Positions 32,253 through 34,237 of a stretch of 34,237 bases of DNA are shown piece after piece. The position numbers and the translations under genes were made by a program. The notes beneath the pieces were generated by a model, which ran no database searches, was not told the origin of the DNA, and saw nothing but the letters and a program-made list of their open reading frames with translations. Each line of letters begins with the position of its first letter. Position 1 is the stretch's first letter. The stretch comes from JABMMZ01 sp040403495 (GTDB taxonomy: Bacteria > Bacteroidota > Bacteroidia > NS11-12g > UBA955): NCBI GenBank assembly GCA_040403495.1, contig JBBAKM010000029.1, positions 1-34,237 of the forward strand, read 5' to 3'.

Positions 32253-34136
32253 TTACGATTGATACATTTTTTCTATCCATTGACTGTATCTTTCTTCTAT
32301 AACTTTTCTTTTTTGTTTGAGTGTTACGGTTAGTTCTCCGCTTTCTATACTGAAAGGATTTCTTTTAATAATAAAGCTTCGAATTCGGGCGTAATTTGAA
32401 AGGTGCAAAGATAGCTTTTTTATGTCCTCTTCAATCCATTTTTTTAATTGTTCGTCCTCTATGATATCCGCATCACCATTGAAGTTTAGGTTATTTAAAC
32501 CAACGAAATCTTTTAATTTTTCTTCTTTAGGAATAATAATGGCTGTTACGTATTCTCTTTGGTCACCTATAATAAAGATTTGCTCTATTTTATCACTCTG
32601 TAAATAAGTGTTTTCGATAGGTGTAGGATAAATATTTTTACCCAAACTGGTTTTAAGCATGTTTTTATATCGGTCTGTAATTTTAATATAACCTTTATGA
32701 AACTTACCAATATCGCCTGTATGAAACCAACCTTCTTCGTCCATAACTAATGCTGTTTCTTTAGGATTGTTGTAGTATCCTAACATAATATTTGGACCTT
32801 TGCACAATATTTCACCCTCTTCACATTCAAAATCTTCTTTGAAACTATCATAAGTTTGGATAGTAATCATTTCTTTGGTTTCTATATTTTGGATAGCCAC
32901 TTGTTGTCTTGGTGCTACTCTTCCGCTTGTGCCGTGAATTTGTCTGTGAAATTCGTTTACTGTAACAAATGGAGAGGTTTCTGTAAGTCCATAACCTTGT
33001 TGGCAACGGATGCCCACATTACCAAAAAATTCACCAATATGTTGTGGTAAAGCACCACCACCCGAAACCAATAATTTCAATCTGCCACCTAACTTTGCTT
33101 TTATCTTACTGAATACTAATTTCTCAGCAATACTGTGTTTTAGTTTTAATAATGGTCCAATGGATTTCTTATTCTCGGTATTTAAACGAACTTGTTCTCC
33201 TACAGACAAACACCAATTAAATATTTTCAGTGTAAGTCCACCTTTTGCTTCTGCATTTCCTCTGATTCTGCCCTCTAATCGTTCCAACAAACGAGGAACA
33301 CAAGTCATAATAGAAGGTTGGGCTTCCATAAAGTTTTGAGCAACTTTTTCTATGCTTTCAGCAAAAGCTATTTGAGCACCAATGTAAGTTGGTAAGTAGT
33401 ATCCGGCCATTCTTTCATAAACGTGACTTAATGGTAAAAAGGATAGAAAACGGTCGCTACTGTTGATACTTGGGCACAATTCATAAGCGTCATAACAGTT
33501 GCTCATAAAGTTGTAATGACTCAACATGGTCCCTTTGGGAACGCCTGTAGTTCCGCTAGTATATATCAATGCCGCCAAATCATTGTGTTGAATGGTTGGT
33601 AAAATGGCCTCAATTTCAGTTTTATAAGTAGAGACTAATTTTTTGGCCTCTTCTTTAAGATGTTGAACGGTTATGTATTTTTCTTGATTGGCAGATTTAT
33701 CGTCATAAGCCAAAAACACATGCTGAATGTCAGGACATTTTTGTTCAACTTTTAAGAATTTTTTGAATAAAAATGGATTGCCTAACAATACCGCTTTACT
33801 GTTGCTATCATTAAGGATAAATGCAGTTTCTTCTGGCGTTAAAGTGGGGTAAATAGAAACATTGACAGCCCCTATTTTTTGTAAAGCTTGGTCAAGGTAT
33901 ATAAATTCAGGACAATTGTCTAAACAAATAGCAACTTTGTCGTTTTTGCGAATGCCAATGTGATAAAGATAACTGGCCCAAAGTTCGATATTTTCGAGGG
34001 CGGTTTGGTAAGTGATTGACTCATATTCTTTACCGTTTTTTTCCATAAGGAAAACATGGTCAGGCTTGTGGATGTTATTTGCAGAGTTTAGAAAGAATTC
34101 GTGGAGTGAACCAAAATTTGGATCTTTTACTGTCAT
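32253..34136 (-). CDS. Long-chain fatty acid-CoA ligase (AMP-binding)
   Basis: Adenylate-forming enzyme of 627 residues that activates a fatty acid with ATP and CoA. Motifs: the P-loop 'IYTSGTTGVPKGTMLSHYNF' (residues 191-210), 'SFLPLSHVYERMAGYY', 'LLVSGGGALPQHIGEFF', 'QQGYGLTETSPFVTVN' (motif II), and 'EEGWFHTGDIGKFHKGYIKITDRYKNMLKTSLGKNIYP' (hinge and catalytic region). The length, about 600-630 residues, is that of the FadD15/LACS-like group that is widespread in Bacteroidota. The ATG at 34136 is preceded by non-coding AT-rich sequence up to the terminal repeat. It may share a transcript with the transferase gene 22 bases downstream. Confidence 0.95.
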   Translation of the reverse strand: MTVKDPNFGSLHEFFLNSANNIHKPDHVFLMEKNGKEYESITYQTALENIELWASYLYHIGIRKNDKVAICLDNCPEFIYLDQALQKIGAVNVSIYPTLTPEETAFILNDSNSKAVLLGNPFLFKKFLKVEQKCPDIQHVFLAYDDKSANQEKYITVQHLKEEAKKLVSTYKTEIEAILPTIQHNDLAALIYTSGTTGVPKGTMLSHYNFMSNCYDAYELCPSINSSDRFLSFLPLSHVYERMAGYYLPTYIGAQIAFAESIEKVAQNFMEAQPSIMTCVPRLLERLEGRIRGNAEAKGGLTLKIFNWCLSVGEQVRLNTENKKSIGPLLKLKHSIAEKLVFSKIKAKLGGRLKLLVSGGGALPQHIGEFFGNVGIRCQQGYGLTETSPFVTVNEFHRQIHGTSGRVAPRQQVAIQNIETKEMITIQTYDSFKEDFECEEGEILCKGPNIMLGYYNNPKETALVMDEEGWFHTGDIGKFHKGYIKITDRYKNMLKTSLGKNIYPTPIENTYLQSDKIEQIFIIGDQREYVTAIIIPKEEKLKDFVGLNNLNFNGDADIIEDEQLKKWIEEDIKKLSLHLSNYARIRSFIIKRNPFSIESGELTVTLKQKRKVIEERYSQWIEKMYQS

Positions 34137-34182
34137 AAATTTAATGTATATTTATTTTGCGAAGTTATTTGAAAATATTTCT

Positions 34183-34237
34183 TTTCAATACTGTCCTAAA
34201 TAAATTTTAGAATTAAAAAAAGTTGAGCAAACACAAT
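34183..34237 (-). repeat. Right copy of the 55-bp terminal inverted repeat
   Basis: Exact reverse complement of bases 1-55. Nothing else is encoded here. Confidence 0.95.

Noticed and set aside
1..34237. CRISPR array, prophage or insertion sequence
   Set aside because: No regularly spaced short repeats with unique spacers, no phage structural or transposase genes; the terminal repeats are the only trace of a mobile element.

Overview
The window looks like one 34.2-kb chromosomal contig from an AT-rich Bacteroidota bacterium (class not resolved). Evidence: a C-terminal type IX secretion sorting domain on the first protein, Bacteroidota-typical families (DUF1573, DUF3109, a bacterial GGGP-synthase homologue, small PspC/DUF5668 proteins), no Shine-Dalgarno sequences but TAnnTTTG -7 boxes close to several start codons. 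Both ends carry the same 55-bp sequence in inverted orientation, most simply an assembly-graph junction inside a repeat.

Layout. 166-3243: a large secreted beta-helix/PKD protein. 3353-6419: DUF1573 protein, an RmlD-like reductase, a CrcB fluoride channel and an exported protein usually labelled 'asparagine synthetase B'. 6420-13855: the accessory, most unusual part. It holds a small XRE-type regulator, an 11-bp-phased operator-like dyad, a 61-aa ORF resembling the C-terminal end of FGE/C-type-lectin (diversity-generating-retroelement target-like) proteins, an outer-membrane-like protein, a lipoprotein gene broken by a nonsense codon, a small membrane protein, and a tight operon of four exported thioredoxin-fold proteins plus one membrane protein. 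13921-14139: a PspC mini-protein. 14134-19292 (minus strand): compact operon-like run of a GGGP synthase, a membrane GT-C-like protein, PurK, PurE, a DUF3109 protein and a SprT-like metalloprotein. 19548-22892: B12-dependent ribonucleotide reductase with a hairpin in its leader and a strong terminator. 23085-24443: exported protein of unknown role. 24477-25170 (minus): DUF5668 and PspC membrane proteins. 25316-27366: bifunctional FtcD and a YjbR-family protein.

27367-30311 is a second accessory patch. It has three minus-strand genes of unknown function, an attC-like imperfect palindrome directly after one of them, a similar half-site at the stop codon of the last, and a 560-bp gene-free stretch with 100-bp direct repeats and a perfect 19-bp-arm palindrome. 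It reads like integron-type cassettes inserted between yjbR and fabD. 30312-34136 returns to core genes: FabD, a WecA/MraY-type transferase and a long-chain acyl-CoA synthetase.

Most functional statements for core genes rest on clear family motifs. Those for 6420-13855 and 27449-29751 are mostly inference from architecture and context. No rRNA, tRNA, CRISPR array, transposase, integrase or reverse transcriptase was found.
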